A stretch of DNA of 64,000 nt from an uncultured Pseudoflavonifractor sp. (GCF_944387275.1 NZ_CALXEG010000011.1:1-64000), one strand, 5' to 3'; shown: positions 37,178-46,680, counted from the stretch's first letter. The notes: a model not told the origin generated them from the letters alone. A program made the numbers and translations.

Positions 37178-37227
37178 TTTTACCGCGGCAGACCTCTATT
37201 TCTCACTGAACAGAAAGGAACTTTGCC

Positions 37228-37713
37228 ATGAAGGTTTATAAATACGGCGACAACGTGGACACCGACGTCATCATCCCCGCCCGCCACCTGAACAACCCCG
37301 ACCCCAAGGCGCTTGCCTCCCACTGCATGGAGGATATCGACGCCAACTTCGCCTCCACCGTGGAGGAGGGGGATATCATCGTGGCCGGCGCCAACTTCGG
37401 CTGCGGCTCTTCCCGCGAGCACGCGCCCCTGTCCATCAAAGCCTGCGGCGTCAAGTGCGTCATCGCCAAGAGCTTTGCCCGCATCTTCTACCGCAACTCC
37501 ATCAACATCGGCTTCCCCATCATGGAGTGTGCCGAGGCCGCCGAGGCCATCCAGCCCGGCGACAAGGTGACCGTGGACTTCCAGAGCGGCGTCATCACCG
37601 ACGAGACCCAGGGCAAGACCTGGCAGGCCGCGCCCTTCCCTGAGTTCATCAACGGCATCATTCAGAGCGGCGGACTGCTCAACTCCCTGAAGGCGAGAGG
37701 TGTGGCGAAATGA
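37228..37713 (+). CDS. leuD: 3-isopropylmalate dehydratase small subunit
   Basis: A 161-residue swivel domain with the family motif [14 protein letters not shown] near residues 52-65 and [10 protein letters not shown] near 91. It assembles with LeuC. The last four bases overlap the start of leuB (ATGA), so the two are coupled. Confidence 0.95.
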   Translation: MKVYKYGDNVDTDVIIPARHLNNPDPKALASHCMEDIDANFASTVEEGDIIVAGANFGCGSSREHAPLSIKACGVKCVIAKSFARIFYRNSINIGFPIMECAEAAEAIQPGDKVTVDFQSGVITDETQGKTWQAAPFPEFINGIIQSGGLLNSLKARGVAK

Positions 37714-38786
37714 ATTACAAGATTGCCCTCATCCGGGGCGACGGCATCGGTCCCGAGGTGGTAAACGAGGCGGTACACGTGCTGGATGCCGTAGGGAAGA
37801 AGTTCGGCCACAGCTTCACCTATGTGGACGTGCTCATGGGTGGCTGCGCCACCGACGCGGTGGGGAAGAGCTACCCCGACGGCACCGCCGAGCTGTGCAA
37901 GACCTGTGATGCGGTGCTCCTGGGCGCCGTGGGCGGTCCCAAGTGGGGCTCCGACAAGCCCGCCGAGCAGCGGCCCGAGACCGCCCTGCTGGCCCTGCGG
38001 AAGGACCTGGGGCTGTACGCCAATCTGCGTCCCGCCGCCCTGCGCCCCGCCCTGGCGGACGCCTGCCCCCTGAAGAAGGAGACCGCCGAGAAGGGGATCG
38101 ACCTGATGATGGTCCGGGAGCTGACCGGAGGCATCTACTTCGGCAAGCGGGGCCGCTATGAGACAGAGGACCGGGGCGTGGAGTGCACCGATCTGATGGC
38201 CTACTCCGAGATGGAGATCGAGCGCATCGGCCGCCGCGCCTTTGAGCTGGCCCGGCTCCGCCGGAAGAAGGTGGCCAGCGTGGACAAGGCCAACGTGCTG
38301 GAGACCTCCCGCCTGTGGCGGAGCGTGATGCACCGCCTGGCCCAGGAGTACCCCGACGTGGAGTACTCCGACGTGCTGGTGGACAACTGTGCCATGCAGC
38401 TGGTCCGTGACCCCAGCCAGTTCGACGTGGTGGCCACGGAGAACATGTTCGGCGACATCCTGTCCGACGAGGCGTCCATGATCACCGGGTCTATCGGCCT
38501 GCTGCCCTCCGCCTCCATCGGCGACAGCGCCCCCGGGCTCTACGAGCCCATCCACGGCTCCGCACCCGACATTGCGGGCCAGGACAAGGCCAACCCCATC
38601 GCCACCATTCTCTCCGCCGCCATGATGATGCGCTACTCCTTCCATCTGGCCGACGAGGCTGCCGCCATTGAGAACGCGGTGGACGCGGTGCTGGCGGAAG
38701 GCTGGCGCACGCCTGACATCGCCGAGCCGGGCACCCAGGCCGTGGGCACCAAAAAAATGGGCGAGCTGATCGCCGCCAAAATCTGA
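37710..38786 (+). CDS. leuB: 3-isopropylmalate dehydrogenase
   Basis: NAD-dependent oxidative decarboxylase of leucine biosynthesis. Seen are the N-terminal [23 protein letters not shown] near residue 95, the metal and substrate region VDNCAMQL and [15 protein letters not shown], and the NAD-binding [20 protein letters not shown]. Length 358. leuA and ilv genes are not in this window. A terminator follows. Confidence 0.96.
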   Translation: MNYKIALIRGDGIGPEVVNEAVHVLDAVGKKFGHSFTYVDVLMGGCATDAVGKSYPDGTAELCKTCDAVLLGAVGGPKWGSDKPAEQRPETALLALRKDLGLYANLRPAALRPALADACPLKKETAEKGIDLMMVRELTGGIYFGKRGRYETEDRGVECTDLMAYSEMEIERIGRRAFELARLRRKKVASVDKANVLETSRLWRSVMHRLAQEYPDVEYSDVLVDNCAMQLVRDPSQFDVVATENMFGDILSDEASMITGSIGLLPSASIGDSAPGLYEPIHGSAPDIAGQDKANPIATILSAAMMMRYSFHLADEAAAIENAVDAVLAEGWRTPDIAEPGTQAVGTKKMGELIAAKI

Positions 38787-38804
38787 GCAAGTGAACTGAC
38801 AGAA

Positions 38805-38837
38805 AGACCGGATACAGAAAACTGTATCCGGTCTTTT
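38805..38837 (+). terminator. Terminator of leuCDB
   Basis: AGACCGGATACAG with CTGTATCCGGTCT, perfect 13-bp stem with AAAA loop, then TTTT. Confidence 0.88.
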
Positions 38838-38864
38838 CTGGGCAGACAGGGAAGGAGAGATTCC

Positions 38865-39362
38865 ATGGCAGAGGAATTGACGTTCCGGTTCGCCGAGGAG
38901 GCGGACGCGGGGACCATTCTGTCGTTTATCAAAGGGCTGGCGGAGTATGAAAAGATGTCCGACCAGGTGGTGGCCACAGAGGAGCTGCTCCGGGAATGGA
39001 TCTTCCAGAAGGGAAAGGCGGAGGTCCTTTTTGCCGTCAAGGACGGCGGGGAGATCGGCTTCGCCCTGTTCTTCCATAACTTCTCCACCTTTCTGGGCCG
39101 GGCGGGACTCTATCTGGAGGACCTGTTCATTCTCCCGAAGTATCGGGGCAGGGGATACGGCCGCCGTTTTCTGAGCGAACTGGCCCGTATCGCAGTGGAA
39201 CGGGGCTGCGGGAGACTGGAGTGGTACTGTCTGGACTGGAACCAGCCCAGCATCGCGTTTTACCGCTCTCTGGGGGCGGTGCCCCTGGATGAGTGGACCA
39301 CCTATCGTCTTACAGGGGATACCCTGAAGAACCTGGCCAGGCAGAGCATGCCGGAGGAGTGA
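38865..39362 (+). CDS. GNAT family N-acetyltransferase
   Basis: A 165-residue acetyltransferase. The acetyl-CoA motif YRGRGYGRRFLSELARIA lies near residues 91-108, preceded by LYLEDLFILPK, and followed by WYCLDWNQPSIAFYRSLGA. This order is like diamine (spermidine/spermine) N-acetyltransferases of the SSAT subgroup, so a polyamine or diamine substrate is possible but unproven. The ATG at 38865 follows GAAGGAGAG. Confidence 0.85.
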   Translation: MAEELTFRFAEEADAGTILSFIKGLAEYEKMSDQVVATEELLREWIFQKGKAEVLFAVKDGGEIGFALFFHNFSTFLGRAGLYLEDLFILPKYRGRGYGRRFLSELARIAVERGCGRLEWYCLDWNQPSIAFYRSLGAVPLDEWTTYRLTGDTLKNLARQSMPEE

Positions 39363-39369
39363 GGGCGTC

Positions 39370-39398
39370 TTGCGCTTGCCAAATAAATCTGGTAAACT
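39370..39398 (+). promoter_or_regulatory. Promoter of the ECF S-component gene
   Basis: TTGCGC (39370-39375), 17 bases, TAAACT (39393-39398). The transcript would carry a leader of about 120 bases. Confidence 0.6.
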
Positions 39399-39404
39399 CT
39401 GAGT

Positions 39405-39510
39405 GGGAAGACCGGAATCCCCGTCGGTGGATACCGGCCCCGCAGCGCTGCGGCGGAACACACTGCCGCAGCAAATAGATTGCCCTGCATCCCCTGACGT
39501 GGGGAGCGGG
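39405..39510 (+). promoter_or_regulatory. Structured leader of the ECF S-component mRNA
   Basis: The GC-rich leader contains several inverted repeats, including GCTGCGGC with GCCGCAGC around 39451-39476, and CCCC/GGGG with a 6-base loop near 39491-39504, ending just before the AGGAGG at 39514. Vitamin-uptake S-components are often riboswitch-controlled. I could not match the sequence to the TPP, FMN, cobalamin, THF or preQ1 cores that I know, so this is only a candidate cis-regulatory RNA. Confidence 0.35.
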
Positions 39511-39527
39511 AGCAGGAGGTTTTTGAT

Positions 39528-40169
39528 ATGTCAAGTGGAAAGAAAACCAACACCAGCCGCAGTGTGCGGTACCTTGTCCAGCTGGCCGTCCTGGTGGCCA
39601 TCCTGCTGCTATTGGAATTTACCGGAATCGGGATGATCAAGACCCCGTTTCTGGAATTTACCATTATGCAGGTGCCCGTCATCATTGGTGCAATTGTGCT
39701 GGGCCCGGCAGCGGGCGCCACGCTGGGCGGCGTGTTCGGGCTGCTGTCCTTCTGGGAGTGCTTCGGCAAGAGCGCCTTCGGCGTTACTCTGATGGGCATC
39801 AGTCCGGTGGGCACCTTCCTGACCTGCGTGCCCACCCGGATCCTGATGGGCCTGTTCTGCGGCCTCATCTTCAAGGGCCTGAGCAGGGTGGACAGGACCC
39901 GGCCCCAGCTGATCGCCTTCGGCGGCTCCAGCCTGGCCGGTTCACTGCTGAATACCGCGTTGTTTACCGGCGTGCTCACTGCTGCTTTCTATAACACCGA
40001 CTACATTCAGGGCATTGCCCAGGGGTTTGCCGACAGCACCGGCCTGGAGATGAATCCCTTCCTGTTTGTGGCCCTGTTTGTAGGTGTCCAGGGGGTACTG
40101 GAGGCGCTGATCTCCACTGTCGCAGGTACCGCCATCTCCCGTGCTCTGTACCGTACGCTGAACCACTGA
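39528..40169 (+). CDS. ECF transporter S component
   Basis: A 213-residue membrane protein with about six hydrophobic segments and features of the ECF substrate-binding subunit family (ALVAILLLLEFTG-like first helix, PVIIGAIVLGPAAGATLGGVFGLLS). It captures a vitamin or related small molecule and works with a shared EcfAA'T module encoded elsewhere. The substrate cannot be read from the sequence. The ATG at 39528 follows AGGAGG. Confidence 0.8.
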   Translation: MSSGKKTNTSRSVRYLVQLAVLVAILLLLEFTGIGMIKTPFLEFTIMQVPVIIGAIVLGPAAGATLGGVFGLLSFWECFGKSAFGVTLMGISPVGTFLTCVPTRILMGLFCGLIFKGLSRVDRTRPQLIAFGGSSLAGSLLNTALFTGVLTAAFYNTDYIQGIAQGFADSTGLEMNPFLFVALFVGVQGVLEALISTVAGTAISRALYRTLNH

Positions 40170-40175
40170 GCGCAA

Positions 40176-40213
40176 AAGGTCCGCGCCCTGTATCCCAGGG
40201 TGCGGGCCTTTTT
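40176..40213 (+). terminator. Terminator after the ECF S-component gene
   Basis: AAGGTCCGCGCCCTG with CAGGGTGCGGGCCTT, short loop, then TTTTT. Confidence 0.85.
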
Positions 40214-40269
40214 GGCAAATTACCGTTTTGCGTGGGAAAAGCGATGAACGGATTGATGCAATTCTGGTC

Positions 40270-40298
40270 TTGCAATATTGCATATCGCCGCCTATAAT
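40270..40298 (+). promoter_or_regulatory. Promoter of the aminotransferase gene, with a palindrome on the -35
   Basis: TTGCAA (40270-40275), 17 bases, TATAAT (40293-40298). TGCAATATTGCA (40271-40282) is a perfect 12-bp palindrome covering the -35, and another TGCAAT lies at 40257-40262, together suggesting a repressor site. Confidence 0.65.
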
Positions 40299-40334
40299 AA
40301 CTCTAGTTAAGCCTGAATTGGGAGGAGATCCACT

Positions 40335-41525
40335 GTGAAAGAACTGTCCCGTATTGCAAGCGCCGTCCAGGCGTCTACCACCATGGCGATCGACAGCATG
40401 TTCAAGCAGATGAAGGCGGACGGCATTGACGTCATCGGCTTTGCCGCCGGTGAGCCGGACTTCAACACCCCGGATGAGATCAAGGCCGCAGGCATCGCCG
40501 CCATTGAGAACAACAACACTCGGTACACCCCCGCCCGCGGCACTGTGGAGCTGCGTCAGGCCGTGTGCGACCGGATGAAGGCGGACTGCGGTGTGGAATA
40601 CACCCCCAGCCAGGTGGTGGTGGCCAGCGGCGCCAAGCACGCCGTCTATATCGCGCTGAGAGCGGTCATCAACCCCGGCGATGAGGTCATCCTCCCCGGG
40701 CCCTACTGGGTCAGCTATCTGGAGCTGATCAAGATCATGGGCGGCGTCCCCGTGGTGGTCACCGCCACGGAGGAGGAGAACTTCAAGCTCTCCGCAGACA
40801 AGCTGGCCGCCGCCATCACCCCCAAGACCAAGGCGCTCATCCTCAACAACCCCTCCAACCCCACCGGCATGCTGTACGGCAGGGAGGAGCTGCAGGCCAT
40901 TGCTGACCTGTGCGTCAAGCACGACCTCTATGTGATCGACGATGAGATCTACTACAGCCTGGTCTATGACAACCGGAAGTTCGTCAGTCTGGCCTCTCTG
41001 GGCGATGAGATCAAGGAGCGCACCATTCTGGTCAACGGCGTCTCCAAGTCTTACGCCATGACCGGCTGGCGTATCGGCTACGCCTGCGCCAGCGAGCCTG
41101 TGGCCACCGTAATGGCCAACTACATCAGCCACTCCACCGGCTCTCCCTGCGCCATCTCTCAGAAGGCCGCCCTGGCCGCGCTGAACGGCCCTCAGGAGAA
41201 GGTGGAGACCATGCGTCAGGCCTTTGAGGCCCGCCGCAACGCCATGGTGGAGGGCATCAACGCCATTCCCGGCGTGAGCTGCATTACCCCCGAGGGCGCC
41301 TTCTACGTGATGATGAACCTGAAGGACATCCTGGGCAAGACCCTCCACGGCGTCAAGGTGGAGACTGCCGATGATTTTGCCGCGCTCTTCCTGAAGGAGG
41401 GCCTGGTGGCGGTGGTGCCTGGCACCGGGTTCGGCGCGCCCGGCTTTGTCCGCTGGTCCTATGCCGCCTCTATGGAGAGCATCCAGGAGGGCCTGCGCCG
41501 TCTGCGCAAGTTCCTGACGGAATAA
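40335..41525 (+). CDS. Class I aminotransferase, aspartate aminotransferase-like
   Basis: A 396-residue fold-type I PLP aminotransferase of the AspC/Igamma group. The PLP-binding lysine is in NGVSKSYAMTGWR near residue 239; other markers are AAGEPDFNTPDEI, YTPARGTVELRQA, NNPSNPTG near 175 and DDEIYY. Probable function is transamination between aspartate and glutamate or a related pair; substrate is not certain. GTG start at 40335 behind GGAGGAG. Confidence 0.88.
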   Translation: MKELSRIASAVQASTTMAIDSMFKQMKADGIDVIGFAAGEPDFNTPDEIKAAGIAAIENNNTRYTPARGTVELRQAVCDRMKADCGVEYTPSQVVVASGAKHAVYIALRAVINPGDEVILPGPYWVSYLELIKIMGGVPVVVTATEEENFKLSADKLAAAITPKTKALILNNPSNPTGMLYGREELQAIADLCVKHDLYVIDDEIYYSLVYDNRKFVSLASLGDEIKERTILVNGVSKSYAMTGWRIGYACASEPVATVMANYISHSTGSPCAISQKAALAALNGPQEKVETMRQAFEARRNAMVEGINAIPGVSCITPEGAFYVMMNLKDILGKTLHGVKVETADDFAALFLKEGLVAVVPGTGFGAPGFVRWSYAASMESIQEGLRRLRKFLTE

Positions 41526-41587
41526 ACATATTTCTGCTGCGGGGAGAGGCCCTGCTCCACACCGGATTTCCTCGGTTCGCCGGCGGA

Positions 41588-41613
41588 GCGGGACTTGTCC
41601 CCGCTGCTTTTTT
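41588..41613 (+). terminator. Probable terminator before purB
   Basis: AGCGGGAC with GTCCCCGCT (one bulge) followed by a T-run. It overlaps the likely purB -35 at 41595-41600. Confidence 0.5.
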
Positions 41614-41623
41614 GTGGTATCCT
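41595..41623 (+). promoter_or_regulatory. Possible promoter of purB
   Basis: TTGTCC (41595-41600), 17 bases, TATCCT (41618-41623), with the -35 buried in the upstream terminator stem. Confidence 0.4.
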
Positions 41624-41670
41624 AAAGGTACTTTGAGTCTGTCCCAAAAACCAAGAAAAAGAGGTCGCAT

Positions 41671-43110
41671 ATGAGTAACAAAGCTGTTTACGAGAGCCCG
41701 CTCTCTTCCCGCTATGCCAGCGATGAGATGCAGTATATCTTCTCGCCGGACAAGAAATTCTCCACCTGGCGCCGCCTGTGGGTGGCCCTGGCCAGAGCCG
41801 AGATGGAGCTGGGCCTGCCTGTGACCCAGGACCAGATCGACGAGATGGAGGCCCATCTCACGGATATCGACTACGACTCCGCCGCCCGGTGGGAGAGCAA
41901 GCTCCGCCACGACGTGATGGCTCATATCCACGCCTGGGGCGAGCAGTGCCCCAAGGCCATGCCCATCATCCACCTGGGCGCCACCAGCTGCTACGTGGGC
42001 GACAACACCGACGTGATCCTGATGCGGGAGGCTCTGGAGCTGGTGCGGGACAAGCTGGTGCGGGTGCTGCATGCTCTCGCCCTGTTTGCCGACAAGTATA
42101 AGGCCCTGCCCACCCTGGGCTTCACCCACTTCCAGCCCGCCCAGCTGGTGACGGTAGGGAAGCGGGCCACCCTGTGGATGAACGAGCTGCTGATGGATCT
42201 GGAGGAGGTGGAGCACCGGATTGGCAGTCTGAAGCTGCTGGGCTCCAAGGGCACCACCGGCACCCAGGCCAGCTTCCTGGAGCTCTTTGAGGGCGACCAC
42301 GAGAAGGTCAAGGAGCTGGAGCGCAAGATTGCCCGGGAAATGGGCTTTGAGGCGGTGACGCCCGTCTCCGGCCAGACCTATTCCAGAAAGATGGACTATA
42401 TGGTGCTCTCCACTCTGTCCGGCATTGCCCAGTCCGCCAGCAAGTTTGCCACCGACATGCGCCTGCTCTGCCACCTGAAAGAGGTGGAGGAGCCCTTTGA
42501 GAAGAACCAGATCGGCTCTTCCGCCATGCCCTACAAGCGCAACCCCATGCGCTGTGAGCGCATCTGCTCTCTGGCCCGCTATGTGATGGCCGACACCCTC
42601 AATCCCTCCATTACCGCCGCCACCCAGTGGTTTGAGCGCACCCTGGACGACTCCGCCAACAAGCGGCTCTCGGTGCCCGAGGCCTTCCTGGCGGTGGACG
42701 CCATCCTGAATATCTATGTCAACGTGGCCTCCGGCCTGGTGGTCCATGAGAAGGTGATCGAGCGCCATGTAATGGAGGAGCTGCCCTTCATGGCCAGCGA
42801 GAACATCATGATGGACGCGGTGAAGCGGGGCGGCAACCGTCAGGATCTCCACGAGCGCATCCGCGTGCTCTCCCAGGAGGCCGGACGGAATGTGAAGGAC
42901 CGGGGCCTGCCCAACAACCTGATCGACCTCATTTCCGAGGACCCCATGTTCGGCATGAGCAAGGAGGAGCTGACCGTCCATCTGGAGCCCGCCCGTTATA
43001 TCGGCCGCTGCCCCCAGCAGGTGGACGAGTTCCTGGCAGAGTACGTGCAGCCTGTGTTTGAGCGCTATGCTTCCGCGCTGGAAGGCAAGGATACGGAACT
43101 GAAGGTATAA
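41671..43110 (+). CDS. purB: Adenylosuccinate lyase
   Basis: Fumarase/aspartase superfamily enzyme acting twice in purine synthesis (SAICAR to AICAR, adenylosuccinate to AMP). The superfamily signature [15 protein letters not shown] lies near residues 286-300; [12 protein letters not shown] near 97 and THFQPAQ near 152 are other active-site segments. Length 479, the longer type similar to animal and clostridial enzymes. It is followed by pfkA after 50 bases, possibly on the same transcript. Confidence 0.95.
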   Translation: MSNKAVYESPLSSRYASDEMQYIFSPDKKFSTWRRLWVALARAEMELGLPVTQDQIDEMEAHLTDIDYDSAARWESKLRHDVMAHIHAWGEQCPKAMPIIHLGATSCYVGDNTDVILMREALELVRDKLVRVLHALALFADKYKALPTLGFTHFQPAQLVTVGKRATLWMNELLMDLEEVEHRIGSLKLLGSKGTTGTQASFLELFEGDHEKVKELERKIAREMGFEAVTPVSGQTYSRKMDYMVLSTLSGIAQSASKFATDMRLLCHLKEVEEPFEKNQIGSSAMPYKRNPMRCERICSLARYVMADTLNPSITAATQWFERTLDDSANKRLSVPEAFLAVDAILNIYVNVASGLVVHEKVIERHVMEELPFMASENIMMDAVKRGGNRQDLHERIRVLSQEAGRNVKDRGLPNNLIDLISEDPMFGMSKEELTVHLEPARYIGRCPQQVDEFLAEYVQPVFERYASALEGKDTELKV

Positions 43111-43160
43111 AACCGGGGAAACAGATTCCCCACACTTACAAGTAACAGGAGGTCTTTCCT

Positions 43161-44159
43161 ATGAAAAGTGCAGTGAAACGCATCGGTGTCCTCACCAGCG
43201 GCGGCGACGCCCCGGGCATGAACGCCGCAATCCGCTCTGTTGTCCGCGCCTCGATGCACATGGGAATCGAGTGCCTGGGTATCCGCCGGGGCTTCAACGG
43301 CCTCATTACCGGAGACATCACCTCTATGGACTTTGTCCAGACCAGCGGTCTGATCGGCCGGGGCGGCACGGTGCTCTACACCGCCCGCAGCGAGGAGTTC
43401 AAGACGGATGAGGGCCGCAAGAAGGCCGCCAACACCTGCAAGCTCTTCGGCCTGGAGGGCATCGTGGGCATCGGCGGCGACGGCACTTACCGGGGCCTGC
43501 TGGAGTTCTCCAACCAGGAGGGCGTGGCCGTTGTCGGCGTTCCCGGCACCATTGACAACGACATCGCCTGCACAGAGTACACTATCGGCTACGATACCGC
43601 CTGCAATACCGCGCTGGAGGCCATTGACCGCCTGAAGGACACCATGCAGTCCCATGAGCGCTGCTCCGTGGTAGAGGTCATGGGCCGCCATGCCGGTCAC
43701 CTGGCGCTCTACGTAGGCGTGGCCTGCGGCGCCACCGCCGTGCTGATCCCTGAGAAGGAGATCGACTTTGAGCGTGACGTGGTGGAGCCCATCCGTGCCG
43801 CCCGTCTGGCCGGCCGTACTCACTTCATGGTGATCGTGGCCGAGGGCGTGGGAAGCTCCTATGATGTGGCCGCAAAGATCAAGGAATACACCGGCCTGGA
43901 CCCCCGCGTGACTGTTCTTGGCCATGTCCAGCGCGGCGGCTCGCCCTCTGCCCGCGACCGGATGGAGGCAACTTACATGGGCTACAACGCAGTGGAACTG
44001 CTGGCCCAGGGCAAGACCAACCGGGTGGTTGCCATGCAGAAGGGCACCTATGTGGACTACGACATCAACGAGGCGTTGGCCATGAAGAAGGGTATTGACG
44101 AGCGTGTTTACACCGTCCTGCGTGCCCTGATCGGCGCTGAGGATAAGCACAATATCTGA
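43161..44159 (+). CDS. pfkA: ATP-dependent 6-phosphofructokinase
   Basis: Glycolytic kinase for fructose 6-phosphate. Nucleotide loop LTSGGDAPGMN near the N-terminus, GGDGTYRG near residues 103-110 (Gly at the ATP-specifying position), PGTIDNDI near 124-131 (Gly before Thr, again the ATP type), and GRHAGHLAL. Length 332. AGGAGG precedes the ATG. It is convergent with pfp, a PPi-type paralogue. Confidence 0.95.
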   Translation: MKSAVKRIGVLTSGGDAPGMNAAIRSVVRASMHMGIECLGIRRGFNGLITGDITSMDFVQTSGLIGRGGTVLYTARSEEFKTDEGRKKAANTCKLFGLEGIVGIGGDGTYRGLLEFSNQEGVAVVGVPGTIDNDIACTEYTIGYDTACNTALEAIDRLKDTMQSHERCSVVEVMGRHAGHLALYVGVACGATAVLIPEKEIDFERDVVEPIRAARLAGRTHFMVIVAEGVGSSYDVAAKIKEYTGLDPRVTVLGHVQRGGSPSARDRMEATYMGYNAVELLAQGKTNRVVAMQKGTYVDYDINEALAMKKGIDERVYTVLRALIGAEDKHNI

Positions 44160-44169
44160 TATACATAAA

Positions 44170-44206
44170 AAATCCGGGAGGCCGCATGCCTCCCGGATTT
44201 TTTATG
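44170..44206. terminator. Terminator after pfkA
   Basis: AAATCCGGGAGGC with GCCTCCCGGATTT, then TTTT; A and T tracts on both sides. Confidence 0.9.
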
Positions 44207-44224
44207 CAGAGAAAAAGATATCTA

Positions 44225-44266
44225 AAAAGCGCGCCCCGCCGCAGCAATGCGGCGGGGCGCGCTTTT
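44225..44266. terminator. Terminator after pfp
   Basis: An 18-bp perfect stem (44225-44242 with 44249-44266), beginning AAAAGCGCGCC; on the minus strand it is followed by a T-run, serving pfp. Confidence 0.92.
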
Positions 44267-44286
44267 GCACTGAATGAAATCAGCGA

Positions 44287-45531
44287 TTACATCTCGGTGG
44301 TGAGAACCTTCTTCAGCTTGGCGAAGCGGGGGAGGGAGTTCTCCTGGGGCACCTTCAGCTCGCCCTGAATGAGGGGCAGAACATAGTCGATGAAGGGCTG
44401 CTCAATGCCGTTGCCCTCGGCGTTGATCCACTCACGGGGCACCTTCTTCTCGAAGTTGGCGCAGATGTCCAGGGGCTCCAGGACGGTCTCGCAGGTGTAG
44501 TTGTTGCCGTCGCGGGTGCACTTGAAGGCAACCATCTTGTCGGTCTCACCGGCAACAGCAGCCTCAACAGCAGCCTTACCGGCCATATAGGCCTCCTCGA
44601 TGTCGCGGGCGGAAGCGCCGTGAGAAGCGCAGCGCTGGAGCAGAGAGAGCTCGATGCCACGGACCTTGGCGCCGGTCTTCTCCTTGATGATCTGGGCCAG
44701 CATGGCAGCCAGACCGCCCAGCTGAGCGTGACCGAAACCGTCGGTAGCGGAGGTCTTGGCCTCGGAGACGAAGCTGCCGTCAGCATAGTGGATGCCCTCG
44801 GACACGGCCACCATGCACTTGCCGGTCTTGTTGTAGATGGCGGTCACGTCAGCGATGAACTTGTCCATGTCAAAGTCCACCTCGGGGAGGTAGATGAGGT
44901 CGGGACCATAGCCAGCCCAAGTAGCCAGGGCGGCGGAGCCGGCCAGCCAGCCGGCGTGACGGCCCATGATCTCCACCACGGTCACCATGCCGGTGTCGTA
45001 CACGTGGGCATCGCGGTGGACCTCCATGCAGGAGGTGGCGATGAACTTGGCGGCAGAGGCGAAGCCGGGGCAGTGGTCAGTGCCGTTGAGGTCGTTGTCG
45101 ATGGTCTTGGGCACGCCCATCACGCGGCACTCATAGCCCACCTTCTGCATGTACTTGGAGATCTTGTTGCAGGTGTCCATGGAGTCGTTGCCGCCGTTAT
45201 AGAAGAAATAGCGGACGTCATACTTCTTGAAGATCTCAAGAATGCGCTTGTAGTCGGTGTCGTCCACATCGGGATCGGCCAGCTTGTAGCGGCAGGAACC
45301 CAGAGCGGAGGAGGGGGTGTACCGCATGAGCTTCAGCTCCTCGCGGTCCTCCTGAGCCATGTCGTACAGCTTGTCGTCCAGAACGCCCTTGATGCCGTGA
45401 GCGGCACCCAGCACCCGAGTGATGGAGCCGGAATCCAGGGCGGTCTCAATTACGCCCAGAGCGCTGGAGTTGATAACCGCGGTGGGGCCACCAGACTGGC
45501 CAATGATGCAAGCGCCTTTCAGTTCGCTCAT
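44287..45531 (-). CDS. pfp: Diphosphate-type (PPi) 6-phosphofructokinase
   Basis: A 414-residue PFK homologue. At the two positions that distinguish phosphoryl donors it has GGND (residues 113-116, not GGDG) and PKTIDND (Lys142, not Gly), the pattern of PPi-dependent enzymes. It can therefore work reversibly and use the pyrophosphate made in biosynthesis. EIMGRHAGW supplies substrate contacts. It is divergent from fba with closely packed promoters. Donor specificity is inferred from these residues. Confidence 0.88.
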   Translation of the reverse strand: MSELKGACIIGQSGGPTAVINSSALGVIETALDSGSITRVLGAAHGIKGVLDDKLYDMAQEDREELKLMRYTPSSALGSCRYKLADPDVDDTDYKRILEIFKKYDVRYFFYNGGNDSMDTCNKISKYMQKVGYECRVMGVPKTIDNDLNGTDHCPGFASAAKFIATSCMEVHRDAHVYDTGMVTVVEIMGRHAGWLAGSAALATWAGYGPDLIYLPEVDFDMDKFIADVTAIYNKTGKCMVAVSEGIHYADGSFVSEAKTSATDGFGHAQLGGLAAMLAQIIKEKTGAKVRGIELSLLQRCASHGASARDIEEAYMAGKAAVEAAVAGETDKMVAFKCTRDGNNYTCETVLEPLDICANFEKKVPREWINAEGNGIEQPFIDYVLPLIQGELKVPQENSLPRFAKLKKVLTTEM

Positions 45532-45605
45532 AACTTTTCTCTTCCTTTCATAATAACGGGATTTTTTTCGCTAAGGATTTGGTTAATTTTTAATTCCGCG
45601 GAAAT

Positions 45606-45634
45606 ATTCTAGCATATACTCTTGCAATTATCAA
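45606..45634 (-). promoter_or_regulatory. Promoter of pfp
   Basis: Minus strand: TTGATA (45629-45634), 17 bases, TAGAAT (45606-45611), preceded by TGC (extended -10). Confidence 0.7.
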
Positions 45635-45650
45635 TCAGAACTGATAGAAT
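45622..45650 (+). promoter_or_regulatory. Promoter of fba
   Basis: TTGCAA (45622-45627), 17 bases, TAGAAT (45645-45650), also extended by TGA. Its -35 lies within the spacer of the divergent pfp promoter. Confidence 0.75.
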
Positions 45651-45682
45651 CATGGTGCAAAATTTGAAAGGAGATGTTTCCT

Positions 45683-46651
45683 ATGGCTTTGGTCACATCT
45701 ACGGAAATGTTTAAGAAGGCTTATGCCGGCGGTTACGCCATCGGCGCCTTCAACGTCAACAACATGGAGATCGTCCAGGGCATCACCGAGGCTGCCCAGG
45801 AGCTGAAGGCTCCCGTCATCCTCCAGGTGTCCAAGGGCGCCCGCGCCTATGCCAACCACACCTACCTGGTGAAGCTGGTGGAGGCCGCTGTCATCGAGTG
45901 CCCCGACATTCCCATCGTGCTCCACCTGGACCACGGCGACAGCTTCGAGACCTGCAAGAGCTGCATCGACGGCGGCTTTACCTCCGTCATGATCGACGCC
46001 AGCTCCAAGCCCTTCGCTGAGAACATCGAGATCACCCGCAAGGTCGTCGAGTACGCCCACGACCACGGCGTGGTGGTCGAGGCTGAGCTGGGCGCTCTGG
46101 CCGGCGTGGAGGACGAGGTCAACGTCTCTGCCGAGGATTCTCACTACACTCACCCCGACGAGGTGGAGGAGTTCGTGACCAAGACCGGCTGCGACTCCCT
46201 GGCCATCGCCATCGGCACCAGCCACGGCGCTTACAAGTTCACTGCCGCTCAGTGCACCCGCAATGAGAAGGGCGAGCTTGTTCCCCCTCCGCTGCGCTTT
46301 GACATCCTGGACGAGGTCGTCCGCCGTCTGCCCGGCTTCCCCATCGTGCTCCACGGCTCTTCTTCCGTGCCCCAGGAGTACGTGAAGATGGTCAACCAGT
46401 ACGGCGGCAAGATGCCCGACGCTGTGGGCATCCCCGAGGAGCAGCTGCGTCAGGCTGCCCGCGGCGCTGTCTGCAAGATCAACATCGACTCCGACCTGCG
46501 TCTGGCCATGACCGGTACCATCCGCAAGTTCTTTGCTGAGCACCCCGACAAGTTCGATCCCCGCGAGTACCTCAAGCCCGCCCGCGCCAACATCAAGGAG
46601 CTGGTCAAGCACAAGATCGTCAACGTGCTGGGCTGCGACGGCAAGGCCTAA
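45683..46651 (+). CDS. fba: Class II fructose-bisphosphate aldolase
   Basis: Zinc-dependent aldolase of glycolysis and gluconeogenesis, 322 residues. Zinc and catalytic motifs: HLDHGDS near residues 79-85, EAELG near 134, GTSHGAYK near 178, LHGSSS near 223, and INIDSDLR. The ATG at 45683 follows AAAGGAG at 45667-45673; the ATG at 45674 is too close to that site. Codon use is strongly biased to C-ending codons, as expected for a highly expressed gene. Confidence 0.95.
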   Translation: MALVTSTEMFKKAYAGGYAIGAFNVNNMEIVQGITEAAQELKAPVILQVSKGARAYANHTYLVKLVEAAVIECPDIPIVLHLDHGDSFETCKSCIDGGFTSVMIDASSKPFAENIEITRKVVEYAHDHGVVVEAELGALAGVEDEVNVSAEDSHYTHPDEVEEFVTKTGCDSLAIAIGTSHGAYKFTAAQCTRNEKGELVPPPLRFDILDEVVRRLPGFPIVLHGSSSVPQEYVKMVNQYGGKMPDAVGIPEEQLRQAARGAVCKINIDSDLRLAMTGTIRKFFAEHPDKFDPREYLKPARANIKELVKHKIVNVLGCDGKA

Positions 46652-46680
46652 TCCGGGCTCTGCCATATTTCCATACACAA

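Noticed and set aside
39405-39510. Cobalamin riboswitch before the ECF S-component
   Set aside because: GGGAA, GGTG and CCCCGC-like pieces occur, but the required GCCACTG core and spacing are missing.
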